A stretch of DNA of 64,000 bases from NCBI GenBank assembly GCA_022828595.1, contig JAKGHH010000002.1, positions 69,226,383 to 69,290,382 of the forward strand, written 5' to 3'. Origin of the DNA: Nelumbo lutea. Lineage: Eukaryota > Streptophyta > Magnoliopsida > Proteales > Nelumbonaceae. Both the position numbers and the translations under genes were made by a program. The notes beneath the pieces were generated by a model. It did no database searches and was not told where the DNA came from. It saw only the letters and a program-made list of their open reading frames with translations. Positions 1 to 11,406 of this stretch are shown here, in pieces (position 1 is the first letter of the stretch; each line of letters opens with the position of its first letter).

Positions 1-3000
1 ATCGGATCTAGCCTGCCTTAAACTGCAGCGATGTAGCTCATCCACCCAACCCAATATTTCGCTGGTCGATCTGTATTTACAAGATCTATTAGATTTGCAT
101 TATCAGAAAAAACTACCAGATGCCTGATGTTGTTAGATATTGAAGCTTTGAGGCCCATTAGAAAGGTTCGTATTTTGGCACCATAGCTGTTGATGGCCCA
201 GCATGGGCCTCCTTCTGCAATTTGGAAGCTTTCAGTGGTGTTTTTGATGATGAATTCTCATCCTGCGCTTCCTGTAGCTGGATTAAAGGAGCCATCAATA
301 AACATGTGGAGATCAATGAGTTGGGTAATGGTGCATAATGAGGAGAGAGGTGAGGTTGAGATTTGATGCAAGGTGATGCATTTTGCAAGCTGTGCTGAAG
401 AGCCTTTTGCACTGCCGTTAATGGCTAGGTGTTAGTGTTTTCAAAGAGTAACTTGTTATGTGCCTTCCAAATGAAGTAGGTGATCATGCTAAATTTATTT
501 AGACATGATAAGGCTTGTTCTTTACCAAACTGGTTTTTCATTGCAATGTACCATTCTGAAATGATGATATGAACTGGTTGGATTGTTAAGTGAACCTGGG
601 TTGAATCCAATTTGAGAACTCCAACAAACTGCTCTTGCATAATGACATTGGAAGAATAAGTGGAAGGGTGTCTCTGCATAGCTATATAGCTATAGGAAGC
701 GATAGGGGACCTTGAGTTTCCATAGTAATTTCCAGTTGAAATGAGTGGTTGAGGTTAAGCTTTCTGCATAGCTATATAGCTGATATGCTGATTTAACTGT
801 GAAGACTCCAAAGTTGTTGTTCTTCCATAGAAGTAAATCCTCGGTTTGATTGGGCTGAGGTGTAATGTTCTGGATGTGGGCAATGGTATCTACATAAAAA
901 AGCTCTTGTAGCTTTGTATGATTCCAGCTTTGATCTGGGTTTAGCAATTCTACTACTTTGATATGACTCTCAGAATTTTTATTGGATGATGTGGCAACAT
1001 GGGAATGTGGTCAGGTATGGATGGTATCCAAGGATCAGCTACAACAGAAATAATGGAACCATTTTGATCACCCATAGAAGATTGGAATTCATGATGTGAG
1101 AGAGTCGGTATGCATGTTTCCACCAACACGAGCTCCTTTGTCCTTTCTTGGCCACAAAAAGGGAGGTGTTAGGAAAGTATTTCTCTTTTATTATTTTACT
1201 CCACAGGCCATACTTATCTGTAAGCAGCCTCCAAATTTGCTTGCCAAACTTTGCTTTATTCATTTCAGCACTTGCTCTAAAACCCAACCCCCCTTGGGTT
1301 TTTGGGCGACACAGTTTTTGCCATACAATAGTATGATGTGTGGAATCATTGGAGTTGGACCACCAAAATGTTCTGCTTGTCCTATCCAGTTTGGATGTTA
1401 CAGAGCTTGGTAAAATGGTGGTTGACATGGTATAGGTAGGGATTGACTGCAGAACTGATTTGATAAGAGTTGTTCTTCCTGCTTGTGATAAGAGCTTAGA
1501 ACTCCATGCATTGACCTTTGAAGAGACTCGATCTATGACTTCTTTGTGAGAAGTTTTCAGTCTGTTGTTCACTAGTATGGTAGAACCCAAGTACTTGGAC
1601 CTTATCATAGGTGTCCTGACCTTTAGTAAGTGAGAGAATAATTTTCTGTGCTGCGAGAGGATATTTTTGCTAAAGAAAATGTTGGATTTAGCATAATTTA
1701 TTTATTGGCCAGATAAGGATTCAAACATTTTAATGGTATTGACCAGAGCTATAACTTGTGACATGTCCGCTTTGCAGAATATGATGCAATCATCAGCAAA
1801 GAGCAAATGTGTGATGGGAGTACCATTAGGGCATAGAGTAACACCTTCAATACTGCCTGTATTGGAAGCCTGGAGTAGGAGCTATGAGAAGACCTCCATA
1901 CCAGTGATGAATAAGTAGGGGGATAGTGGGTCTCCTTGTCTCAGCCCCCATTCCAAATGAAAATGTTCATAAGCTTCTCTTGCAATTTTGATTGAGAAGG
2001 TGGCTGCGGAGATACACTGATGGATCAAGTTGCACCATTTTGCTGGAAGGCCCATTTTCTTTAAAACATGGTATAGAAAACACCATCCCATCTTATCAAA
2101 GGCCTTAGACATATCAAGTTTGAGAGCAATGAAACATTTGCCTCTTTTTTGAGTTTGCATTTTGTGAGGGATCTCCTTTGCTATGAGAATATTGTCTGTG
2201 ATCTGTCTGCCCTTAAGAAACCCTGATTGGAATGGAGATATCTGTTGCATAATAGGTTGTAAATGGAGCACCATCCATTTGGATACGATTTTATAGAGGA
2301 CATTGCATAGGCTGATTGGCCGGTAACTGGAGGTATCCACTAGCTTATTGTTTTTGGGGATAAAGACTATGTTTGTGTTATTTATTTCTTTGGGTAGGTG
2401 CTCACAATTAAAGAAGTTTTGGACCATGTAAAGAATGTCATGTTTGAGCACTTCCCAAAAATGCTAATAAAAGTATGTTGTGAAACCATTTGGACCTGAT
2501 GATTTGTGGGGATTCATTTATTTTACAACTAGGGACAGTTCTTCAAGGTTTGGGGGGAGAAGTAAAGCTTCAGTTTGTTGATCAATTAACCACTCCACAT
2601 TATTTTTTGTGTTTTTGAAGTTGGCCATTCGGTGAAAAAAACTATTTTTTGTCCCCTTCTCCAAGCCAGAGTTCTCTAGATTTGAGCCTCCAAAGTTGTT
2701 CTTCTTTCAGCAACCAATATTGGTATTGCTGTTTGAAGGAATTTAGTAACTTTTGTTGCTCCCCACCAAATGGGGCATTTGAATGCTGGAGATTTTAGAA
2801 GAGAGTGATTGAATGTGGTCTTGAATGAGAACAAACTGGGATTTATTCCAAGCCTAAAGTTGAGATTTACATTCTTTCAATTTCATTGTGATTTGATGGG
2901 CTGTAGAACCTCTAATGCATTGGCCCCAAATTTGGGCAATAATTTCTTTGCATTGTGAGTATTCAATCCAGAAAGGTAAGAAGTGAAATTGAGGTCTTCT

Positions 3001-3677
3001 AGGTGGTGAGGATGGGTTGGTGTTTATACAAATAGGTCCATGGTCCAATGAAGTGATGGGAAGGTTGTGAAGTATTGTGTGAGGGAAGAGGAGGCACCCT
3101 GAAGTGGTTGCTGATGCTCTATCTAATCTCTCCAGGACTTTTGCATAGCCTTGCTGGCCATTAGTCCATGTAAATGATGGGCCAATGTAATCCAGATCTA
3201 TGAGATTGAAGGTGCCGATGAAGTGTGATAAGGCTTTAGACAGAGTGGGGTTGTTATTTTTGAATGACTTGTGACCCTCTGGTCTGTAGATGTCGTTTAA
3301 GTCTCCCATTAGCAGCCAAGGCAGACTAGTGGATGGCTGTAGTTGAGTTAAGTAACTCCACAATGTTTTCCTCTAGTGTCTGATTGGGTGGCCGTAGAAA
3401 AGGAGAAGCTGCTAGGAGTGATTTGGTGGGTAGTTTTTTATTTGCAGTTGGATTAGGTGAGGGTGAGTTTGGAGAACTTCTACATCCGAGAAATTCGACC
3501 AATGGCATAAGATACCTCTTGATAAACCAGTTGATTCCCAAAATGCATGGTGTGAAAAGACTAACTTTTTAACTAGTGGTGGAGTTTTAGATGAGCTGAG
3601 TTTGGTCTCAGAAAGGAAAGTTCTCTTATTTTCTTGGGGTCGTTGACTCCCCTTATGTTCCAGGCAAGTATTTTCAT
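1..3677 (-). pseudogene. LINE ORF2: endonuclease / reverse transcriptase / RNase H, decayed
   Basis: The start is chosen at 3677 because the protein opens with MKILAWNIRG, the usual start of plant LINE APE endonucleases. The endonuclease continues to about 2860 with the segment LLMGDLNDI and a conserved SLDHGPI near its end. Reverse transcriptase covers about 2450-1040: IPKNN, SYRPISLCN, GFLKGRQITDN, LDMSKAFD and GLRQGDPLSP are readable, and the catalytic FADD lies near 1793. A maturase-like and zinc-binding segment follows (about 950-690, FTVKSAYQLY). The RNase H domain at about 310-30 reads FIDGSFNPATG and later VFSDNANLIDL. Several stops and frameshifts break it. The family function is target-primed reverse transcription. 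The 3' end is off the window. Confidence 0.88.
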
Positions 3678-3749
3678 GATGTATATAATGAAGATGATGA
3701 ATGTCCAATGTACAATTGCAGATAAATACAAAAGATTAGATATAAGATG

Positions 3750-5208
3750 CTAAGAGTAGCATACCTGGATGGCGTCAAGGTTTGAGAGGATCAAATTGCT
3801 GAAATCAATGTTGTATAAGCAATCTTCCACATAGCGCTCCATCGGAAAAATGACTGCCTCAGAATCTGGGTTTGTGTTATGAGGGATGGAAAGGAGTGTT
3901 GGGTCGGGTGCAGGTGTGGGTGTGGGTGTTGTGGGAAGGAGGAGAGTGGTTTTGGATAGTATGTATTCTGTGGGAACTAGCTATCCGGTGAAGAAGTTAG
4001 CCACCTGTCCATCTTTTACTGCTAGTAGAGTATTAAAGGAGGGATCCATGTAATAGCAATGTGGGAGGCCACGTTTCCTTTTCCCAGTAAGAAGGTTAAT
4101 GGTGGCTAGGCCCCCTGTTTTGGTAAGGTAGTGGGATATCAAATCCAATTTTTGGTCGATTGGCCACTTGGTTTGATTGGATTTTGCATGTGAGTTTGAA
4201 GTATGAGCATGGTGGCCATGGCTTTGGGGGTGTGATGGCTGCAAGGGACTCAGAGGGATTCACATGCATGAGCGAGTTGCTGGAGATGAGTGCAAGATGT
4301 TCTTTGGAGCTGTTGGTGCATCTTCTTTTCCGGCCACCTGTGTCGTCTTCGGAGTCCTCGTCCGATCCATGTTCATTGTGATGGATTCTACAGGAGTTGG
4401 GTTTAGCTTTGCTTAGTTTGAAGACTACGAGATTGAAGGGTTTCTCTGGGCGGAACTCGGCTCTCAACCATTTGCCGGGGTTATCAATGGTTCTATCTTC
4501 TAGCAGTTGTCTGTAATCGGTAGTGTTGGAGATGAGCCATTTGTAGTTTGTCCAAACATGGCCGACTAGGCCATAGTTAGCACAGACGTGGGGGAGCTAC
4601 TCGTAACAAATGCGAAGCTAGATTGGCTTGCCCTGATAAAATATGAACCACCCTATACAAAGGGGTTTTCGAAGATCAATGGTATTTTTTTTTTTTTTCT
4701 GACAAATAAACCCCAGATTAAATGGCCTGTTTTTATTTTCTCTTGGTTTGGAACGATGGATCCTACTGCTTGTGTGAGAGAGCAGACCCTGCTATCTTCT
4801 ACTGTTCCTCTGGGTATCATGTGAATTTGCGGCCAAATCCTTTGACTCCATACCTTCCAACTGTAACGATAGAACCATGGACCCTCCTCTAGTGCAGTTC
4901 TTTTGTCGTTCTGTTTAGAAAACAAGAACTCAAGACTCACCCTTCAATAAAACGAATTGTAATAGGAGCTGTAGCTTTCCATTGAATGCTAACATGGTTA
5001 GCCAGAATGTCTTCTACTACTTGTTGGCGCGGGAAAATGCGCCCCTTTAATGTAAGAGCTATAACATTGATAGTTTCCTCGATAGGTTCAAAGAGGGAGT
5101 TTGAACTTCTATACTTACATTTATTGCATGTGAGAAAAGTGATTCAAAGTTGTCTGTTGCATACATAGGGTCGGTGGCGGTTATTATTTCTTTACCTTTG
5201 GAAGCCAT
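3750..5208 (-). pseudogene. LINE ORF1: DUF4283-like RNA-binding protein with degenerate zinc knuckle
   Basis: The start is set at 5208, where the frame reads MASKGKEIITATDP; the last frame ends at a stop at 3750, so ORF1 overlaps the ORF2 start at 3677 by position order but leaves 72 bases between them. Around 4940-4850 the segment LEEGPWFY matches the DUF4283 domain common in plant LINE ORF1 proteins. Near 4590-4560 there is a degenerate CCHC knuckle (VCANYGLVGHVW) in which later Cys positions are Tyr. The C-terminal third is rich in Ser, Pro and Lys. Stops and frameshifts are frequent. In the family ORF1 coats the element RNA; that role is inferred from family only. Confidence 0.75.
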
Positions 5209-5690
5209 GTTGGTATAGGGAATATCCGGTTATCACAGGAGAGAATGAGAGCCAGTAACTTCCTGATGGGAGCCCTGTGGGGACCGCAGGGGGTAGGTTG
5301 GTACGGGAGCAAGAATCTATCTTCAGGGGAAGGTGGAAGAATCTGTGATAGAACAGTATCGGGTGTTATGTAACTAAAATATTGGAGGATTTACAAAGAG
5401 GGGAAGTTTCAGAGGAGTTACGGAGGTTACATGAGGTCACGGGAGGGGAGGTACTGGAGTTATATTAACAAGGGATGGATGGGGTGATCTGGTCTAGGGG
5501 TTAGAGATAATTTGACATGCAACTCTAGGAGTTGTGAGAGGTAGGCATCAACTAGGAGAGGTTTACGAATGTGGGAGGTGAATTGACGGTAGGTTGGGAT
5601 CTGTGATTGGAGGATCTCGTAAGTGGAAATACAAACTGATGCTGGGTTGATATCAGAAGAGAGGAAGTTAAACCGACACAATGGGAATCA
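5209..5690. other. Junction between LINE and copia relic, no gene seen
   Basis: Purine-rich on the plus strand. It may contain the 5' leader of the LINE and the 3' end or LTR of the copia relic, but I see neither a terminal repeat nor a target duplication. No coding evidence. Confidence 0.4.
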
Positions 5691-6251
5691 GTCACTTAGA
5701 TATCAGACGCTGAGGTCGACACGAACAACTAGTTCTACATCAATAGGAGGAAAACAAGTTATGGCAATGTTCTTTGCCTGAATATGCTCTTGGATAAAAT
5801 GACAATCAATTTTTATACGTTTGTCTTTGATGAAATATGGAGTTAGACGCTATGTATAATGTGATTTTATTGTTACAAAAGAAATGCATCGGTTAAGGAT
5901 GTGAAAATCCCAAATCAGAGAACAATGTTTTTGAGCCAATTCAACTCACTTGTGGTAGCCTCCATGGCTCAGTACTCAACTTCAGTAAAAGATCGAGAAA
6001 CGGATGATTGCTTCTTAAGTCTTCTAGATTGATGATGATATGAAAAAGCAATAGTGGATTTTTGAGAGGATGGACACCTAACCCAATTAGTCACAAAAAT
6101 CTCGAAGCTGGAAATTACAATTTGTGGAGAAAAAATACCATGCTCCAAAAATTGTTTAAGAAAGCACAACACATGCAAAGTAGTATCAAGATGTTGTCAA
6201 GTATCACCCATGAATTGGCTGACTATATGGAAAACATAAGTAATTTCTGGT

Positions 6252-6724
6252 TAGACATGTTCATGGGCTGGGCTTTATCAATAGAAAATGTGTAGGTCTG
6301 AGTCTGAGCCTAGTTCAACCATCAGTCCTAGATTTTGAGCCTGAAGCCCGACCTACACAGAAAATGTCTTATTTTCAATGTACTTTTACAAATTAATATT
6401 ATATTAATTTAGTAATAATTTAATAAATTTATAAACTAATTTGCATGTCCTAATAGTAAATTAATATTTATTAATAATTTAAGAAACATATATATTATAT
6501 ATATATTTATTATATATAACATAAATATTTTTTTATGGTATGTAATAGTATCGGGTCAGAATCGGGCCCAATCCAGGCTTATTTGAGAAAGCCCAAGCTC
6601 AGCCTAAAAAATGACCGGGCCTAGTATTTAAAGCCTAAGCCCGAGCTCACGGGCCTAAAGTTTTTCCCAAGCCCAAAAAATAATGGGTCAGGCCTTCGGG
6701 CTACCCAACCCATGAATAGGTCTA
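6252..6724. mobile_element. hAT-type MITE, 473 bp, with perfect 8 bp target duplication
   Basis: The left end TAGACATGTTCATGGG pairs with the right end CCCATGAATAGGTCTA as an imperfect terminal inverted repeat. TTTCTGGT occurs at 6244-6251 and again at 6725-6732, a perfect 8 bp duplication typical of hAT insertion. The body has GGGCC/GGCCC-rich ends around an AT-rich centre and no coding capacity. It lies inside the copia relic, so it is younger than that element. Confidence 0.85.
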
Positions 6725-6828
6725 TTTCTGGTCATGAAACAGTAAGGTAAATGAAATAGCCAACAAGACATACATCAATATTGATTAAGCTAGGGAACTA
6801 GATTACTGCAATCTAAGCCTAGCTAATG

Positions 6829-6962
6829 CTATTGTTTAATGAAAAATAGATGTGGCTTGCATCCAAACATGTTAGCATCTTTGAGGATGCTTACACTATT
6901 GTTTAATGAAAAATAGATGTGGCTTGCATCCAAACATGTTAGCATCTTTGAGGATGCTTACA
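6829..6962. repeat. 67 bp perfect tandem duplication
   Basis: The 67 bases at 6829-6895 are repeated without a mismatch at 6896-6962, inside the copia RT/RNase H region. The identity suggests a recent slippage or double-strand-break repair event. Confidence 0.9.
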
Positions 6963-7454
6963 CTGGCTCAAAAATATTCCATTAGATGACCGAGAAACTT
7001 TAATGCCCAAAATGTACAGAAGTGGACCAAGGTCCTTAATTGGAAAACAATGGTGGAAATAAGCGTTAAGATTAACAGTGCTACTAGGAATATTTCCAAA
7101 TATCACTGTATCATCAACATAAGCTAATATTGCTAGAAAACTTCCAAGTTTTGTGAGGGTAAAGAGGGTATGTCCGTAAATGAATTAATAAAATTATACT
7201 ATCAAAGAGCAAGAGCAAGTGTCTAAAACCAATTTCATAATGCTTACTTCAACCCGTAAATAGACTTATCGAATTTACAAACTTTTTGGTATATCAAGTA
7301 AGAGACTGGGAGGCCTCATACACACCTCTTTATGAAGTGTTTTATGTAAAAAGGCATTATCTACATCCATTTGATATAGCTCCCTTCCACGAGCTATAGA
7401 TAAGGAGAGTAAACACCATATATTAACAAGTTTAGCCATTCGTCTCATAGTAAT

Positions 7455-8783
7455 TGATGTAATCGTTTTCGGCCACGTACCAATGTTTTGTGATGTATAA
7501 ATTTTTTGGCTAAGTACCTCGTTGTTTGATCCGGTGGTGACGTGCCTTGGTGATGAGCTACTTGGTGATAAACTGCCGGGTGGCGAACTCCTTAGTGGCG
7601 AACTGCCTGGGGGCGAACTGCCTGGTGGCGAGCTGCTTGGGGGCAAACTGCCTGGGGGCGAACTGCCTGGTGGCGAACTCCCTGGTGGTGAACTGCCTGG
7701 TGGCGAACTACCTGGTGGCGAACTCCCTGGTGGCGAACTGCCTGGGGGTGAACTGCCTGGTGGCGAACTCCCTGGTGGCGAACTCCCTGGTGGCGAACTG
7801 CTTGGTGGCGAGCTGCTTGGTGGCGAACTGCCTGGTGGTGAACTGCCTGGTGGTGAACTCCCTGGTGGCGAACTGCCTGATGGCAAACTGCCTGATGGCG
7901 AACTGCCTGGTGGCGAACTGGTGGCGAACTGCCTGGTGGACTCGTCACTTGACTTGCTCCTAGGCGGCCTGCAACTCAGAGGATGGTGGAGCTCCCTGGT
8001 GCAGCGCAACCCGACTACCCTCTGCGTGAGGTGATTTTCTCTCCTTTGTAGGCGGCGGGAGCTGAGGGACCTGCGAGAACTGAATCAGAGGTCCCAGGGG
8101 TATTTTCCCGGTGGGGGCTCTCCGACGCTTACGTTAGCACTCTTATTGTAGAGAGCTTTGAAGATAATATGAGAGAGCTAGAGAGCAGGGGTTACTTCCC
8201 TTTTTTTATACCCCTCCCCTTTGGGAGGTGAGGTCTTTATATACCGGAGTCCTCGCGGGTTAGGTGGGTGAAAAGCCTCCAAACGGTAAGACTTGTCGCA
8301 TCCTGTCAGAATTGGGGTACGGTGGTGAACTCCTCGAGGTCGTTAGGCTGGCGCGTGTCAGGCGGCAGGGTCGGCGCCTGGGCCGGGTTGTCAGAGGGGT
8401 GCCTGCGTCAGTCGGCGGGTCAATGTCTAGGCCAGGTCGTCAGGTCGGCGCCTGTGTCAGTTGGCGGGTCAGTGTCTAGACCAGGTCGTCAAGCTGGCGC
8501 CTGTGTCAGTCGGCTGGTCAGTGTCTAGGTCAGGTTCGTCGGTGGGCGCCTTGACCGGATCATGCGCTAGGCTGGTCCAGGTCGGCCAGCTCGCGCAGGC
8601 CGCGCGCTAGGTCGCGCAGGTCACGCAGGCGCACGTCAGGCCGCGCGTAGGTCGCGCCAGGCCGGCCAGACTAGTGCCCGGGTGGGTCACCAACTTCGTA
8701 AGTTTGTTGGCTGGGTGTTTTCCTAGTTGTCACGAGGTGCCACGTGTCACAATTTCATTGGAGGGCCATATCTGCCCTCATCA
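7455..8783 (-). repeat. 3' LTR of the non-autonomous gypsy element
   Basis: On the plus strand it starts TGATGTAATCG and ends CCCTCATCA, 1329 bp. It contains a 15 bp minisatellite at 7546-7935 and GC-rich GGCGCCTG-type repeats near 8340-8660. It aligns along its whole length with 10152-11406 except for differences in repeat number. Confidence 0.88.
7546..7935. repeat. 15 bp minisatellite in LTR (about 26 units)
   Basis: The unit is close to CTGCCTGGTGGCGAA on the plus strand, with substitutions between units. The unit length is a multiple of three, so long frames reading GGELP or PPGSS repeats appear on both strands; these are not genes. Confidence 0.92.
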
Positions 8784-8799
8784 ATAGCCCCCCACTCCC
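8784..8799 (-). other. Polypurine tract of the non-autonomous gypsy element
   Basis: On the minus strand this reads GGGAGTGGGGGGCTAT and sits immediately upstream of the 3' LTR. It is the expected site for plus-strand DNA priming and fixes the element's orientation. Confidence 0.75.
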
Positions 8800-8881
8800 G
8801 AGCTGATAGTAACTCAGCGAAGGGAGTAGATTTCTTTTGGCCCGTAAGTCGATGAGCTAGTAAGTGCTGATCCAATTACTA

Positions 8882-9710
8882 GTGTGGCCCGTAGGCTTTG
8901 GGAGCGACTCGTAGTCTACTCTTTTTTGACTTTGCCCGTGCCGGAGAGGCGACCGGGTCTTAAGCAGTAATGTGGCCCATAGGCTTTTGGGAGTGACTCG
9001 TAGTCTACTCTTTTTTGACTTTTGCCCGTGCCGGAGAGGCGACCGGGTTTTAAGTAGTAATGTAGCCCATAGGCTTTTGGGAGTGACTTGTAGTCTACTC
9101 TTTTTTGACTTTTGCCCGTGCTGGAGAGGCGACCGGGTCTTAAGTAATAATGTGGCCCGTAGGCTTTTGGGAGTGACTCGTAGTCTACTCTTTTTTGACT
9201 TTTGCCCGTGTCGGAGAGGCGACCGGGTCTTAAGCAGTAATGTGGCCCGTAGGCTTTTGGGAGTGACTCGTAGTCTACTCTTTTTTTGACTTTGCCCGTG
9301 CCGGAGAGGCGACCGGGTCTTAAGCAATAATGTGGCCCATAGGCTTTTGGGAGTGACTCGTAGTCTACTCTTTTTTGACTTTGCCCGTGCCGGAGAGGCG
9401 ACCGGGTCTTAAGCAGTAATGTGGCCCGTAGGCTTTTGGGAGTGACTCGTAGTCTACACTTTTTTGACTTTGCCCGTGCCGGAGAGGCGACCGAGTCTTA
9501 AGCAGTAATGTGGCCCGTAGGCTTTTGGGAGTGACTTGTAGTCTACTCTTTTTTGACTTTGCCCATTTCGGAGAGGCGACCAGGTCTTAAGCAGTAATGT
9601 GGCCCGTAGGCTTTTGGGAGTGACTCGTAGTCTACTCTTTTTTGACTTTGCCCGTGCCGGAGAGGCGACCGGGTCTTAAGCAGTAATGTGGCCCGTAGGC
9701 TTTGCATGTG
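8882..9710. repeat. Tandem array of 89-91 bp units (nine full plus one partial)
   Basis: Units begin with GTGGCCC at about 8882, 8971, 9061, 9152, 9242, 9332, 9421, 9510, 9599 and 9688, and are over 90 percent alike by eye. Each carries a GTAGTCTACTC segment and a GGAGAGGCGACCGGGTC segment. The array fills more than half of the element interior next to the polypurine tract. Long frames across it are artefacts of the repeat. Confidence 0.93.
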
Positions 9711-10130
9711 AGGTGTCGAGCTATGATTGTGTTGCATCAGCTTCGTAATGCCGGTCACCCACTCCTACAAGAAGTTACTAGGAGCTCGACCTTCGAGGGC
9801 AGCACTACTAACTTTAGGTTGCTAGCTCACACGGGAGCCTTGGAAGGCTCGACCGGTAAGGGCGCCTATGTAGTCTGTTGGCCGTCAACTCCCGCGGAAG
9901 CCACGAAGAGCTCATCTTTGTAGGGGGGACCTTGCGGAGAGGACTGATGAGGCATTATCTGAATTGAAAGTAAGTTTGGTAGAACTACTTAGTCTGTTAG
10001 CTCCCTGCATAGTTTTTGAGTTCATAAAAAATGTAAACTATAAAGTGATAGCTTCAAAAAAGTGAGGACTTAGCTTTGGTAAGATGAGAACTTAGCTTTT
10101 GTAGGATGAAAACTTAGCTTTTCGTAGCGT

Positions 10131-10151
10131 GTTCCCACAGAGGACGCCAAT
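10131..10151 (-). other. Primer-binding-site region of the non-autonomous gypsy element
   Basis: Directly next to the right LTR the minus strand reads ATTGGCGTCCTCTGTGGGAA. It resembles the TGGCGCCGTCTGTGGGAA-type site of plant Tat elements and has a close counterpart at 29912-29935. Which tRNA primes is not deduced here. Confidence 0.6.
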
Positions 10152-11406
10152 TGATGTAACCGTTTTCGGCCACGTACCAATGTTTTGTGATGTATAAATT
10201 TTTTGGCTAAGTACCTCGTTGTTTGACCCGGTGGTGACGTGCCTTGGTGACGAACTGCCGGGTGGCAAACTCCTTGGTGGTGAACTGCCTGGGGGCGAAT
10301 TGCCTGGTGGAAAACTGCCTAGGGGCGAAATGCCTGGTGGTGAACTGCCTGGGGGCGAACTGCCTGGTGGTGAACTCCTTGGTGGCGAACTACCTGGTGG
10401 CGAACTGCCTAGGGGCGAACTGCCTGGTGGCGAACTCCCTGGTGGTGAAATTCCTGGTGGCGAACTGCCTGGTGGCGAGCTGCCTAGTGGCGAACTGCCT
10501 GGTGGCAAGCTGCCTGGTGGCAAATTGCTTGGTGGCGAACTGCCTGGTGGCGAACTGCCTGGTGGCGAACTGCCTGATGGTGAACTCCCTGGTGGCGAAC
10601 TGCCTGGTGGTGAACTTCCTGGTGGCGAACTGCCTGGTGGTGCTCCCTGGTGGCGAACTGCCTAGTGGACTCGTCACTTGACTTGCTCCTAGGCGGCCTG
10701 CAACTCAGAGGATGGTAGAGCTCCCTGGTGCAGCGCAACCCGACTACCCTCCGCGTGAGGTGATTTTCTCTCCTTTGTAGGCGGCGGGAGCTGAGGGACC
10801 TGCGAGAACTGAATCAGAGGTCCCGGGGGTATTTTCCCGGTGGGGGCTCTCCGACGCTTAAGTTAGCACTCTTATTGTAGAGAGCTTTGAAGATAATATG
10901 AGAGAGCTAGAGAGCAGGGGTTACTTCCCTTTTTTCATCCCCCTCCCCTTTGGGGGGTGAGGTCTTTATATACCGGAGTCCTCGCGGGTTAGGTGGGTGA
11001 AAAGCCTCCAAACGGTAAGACTCGTCGCATCCTGTCAGAATCGGGGTACGGTGGTGAACTCCTCGAGGTCGTCAGGCTGGTGCGTGTCAGGCGGCCAGGT
11101 CGGCGCCTGGGCCGGGTTGTCAGAGGGGTGCCTGCGTCAGTCGGCGGATCAGTTTCTAGGCCAGGTCGCGTAGGCCGCACGCCGCACGCAGCTCGCGCAG
11201 GCCGTGCGCAGTTCGCGCACGCCGCGCGTGTGCCGCGCGCAGGTCGTGCAGGCGCTCGTCAGGCCGCGCGCAGGTCACGCCAGGCCAGCCAGACTGGTGC
11301 CCAGGTGGGTCACCTACTTCGTAAGTTTGTTGGCTTGGTGTTTTCCTAGTTGTCACGAGGTGCCACGTGTCACAATTTCCCTGGAGGGCCAGATCTGCCC
11401 TCATCA
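10152..11406 (-). repeat. 5' LTR of the non-autonomous gypsy element
   Basis: It begins TGATGTAACCG and ends CCCTCATCA, 1255 bp, and is highly similar to 7455-8783. It includes its own 15 bp minisatellite at about 10246-10665 with a different unit order. Confidence 0.88.
10246..10665. repeat. 15 bp minisatellite in 5' LTR (about 28 units)
   Basis: Same unit as at 7546-7935 with variants such as CCTAGGGGCGAA. The two arrays differ in unit order, so they have changed independently since insertion. Confidence 0.92.

Larger units (their letters stand above)
1..5208 (-). mobile_element. L1-type LINE retrotransposon, 3' end beyond window
   Basis: A non-LTR retrotransposon runs right to left. In transcription order it has ORF1 (nucleic-acid binding), then ORF2 with APE-type endonuclease, reverse transcriptase with FADD, a C-terminal zinc-binding reverse-transcriptase segment and RNase H. 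This is the domain order of plant L1-type LINEs. Both ORFs carry stops and frame changes, so this copy is dead. The poly(A) tail and 3' target duplication would lie left of position 1 and cannot be seen. The 5' end is not sharply defined; I place it at or just upstream of the ORF1 start at 5208. Confidence 0.9.
5690..7454 (-). pseudogene. Ty1/copia polyprotein relic (RT to RNase H), minus strand
   Basis: Reading right to left the RT segment ARGRELYQMDVDNAFLHK is at about 7410-7330, LAYVDD (the copia RT catalytic motif) is near 7120, and the RNase H C-terminal segment SVSRSFTEVEY is at about 6010-5970. It is followed by a CHFIQEHIQ-like terminus near 5810. Stops and frame changes are frequent. 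The relic is interrupted by a hAT MITE (6252-6724), and its upstream RT part is displaced to 11407-11500 by the gypsy insertion at 7455-11406. There the bases encode YLVAQGFTQVLGIDY, which continues across the insertion. Confidence 0.82.
7455..11406 (-). mobile_element. Non-autonomous Ty3/gypsy element (LTR-array-LTR), 3.95 kb
   Basis: Two similar LTRs (7455-8783 and 10152-11406) bound a 1.37 kb interior without gag or pol. On the minus strand a polypurine tract lies next to the left LTR (8784-8799), and a primer-binding-like stretch lies next to the right LTR (10131-10151). The orientation is therefore right to left. Flanking bases GTAAT (7450-7454) and ATAAT (11407-11411) form a 4/5 target duplication inside the copia relic. 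Because it codes for nothing it must have moved using proteins of another element; the Tat-like element at 20.5-30.8 kb shares LTR and interior motifs. Confidence 0.85.

Noticed and set aside
7275..8034. Long frames on both strands encoding PPGSS / GGELP repeats
   Set aside because: They arise from a 15 bp minisatellite in an LTR. The same happens at 10092-10738 in the partner LTR, and all frames are open because the unit is a multiple of three.
8882..9710. Regularly spaced direct repeats that could suggest a CRISPR array
   Set aside because: There are no unique spacers: the whole 89-91 bp unit is repeated. The context is a plant retrotransposon.
8857..9758. Repeat-protein-like frame with a 30-residue period
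   Set aside because: It is a by-product of the 89-91 bp tandem array; unit length varies by single bases and both strands are open.
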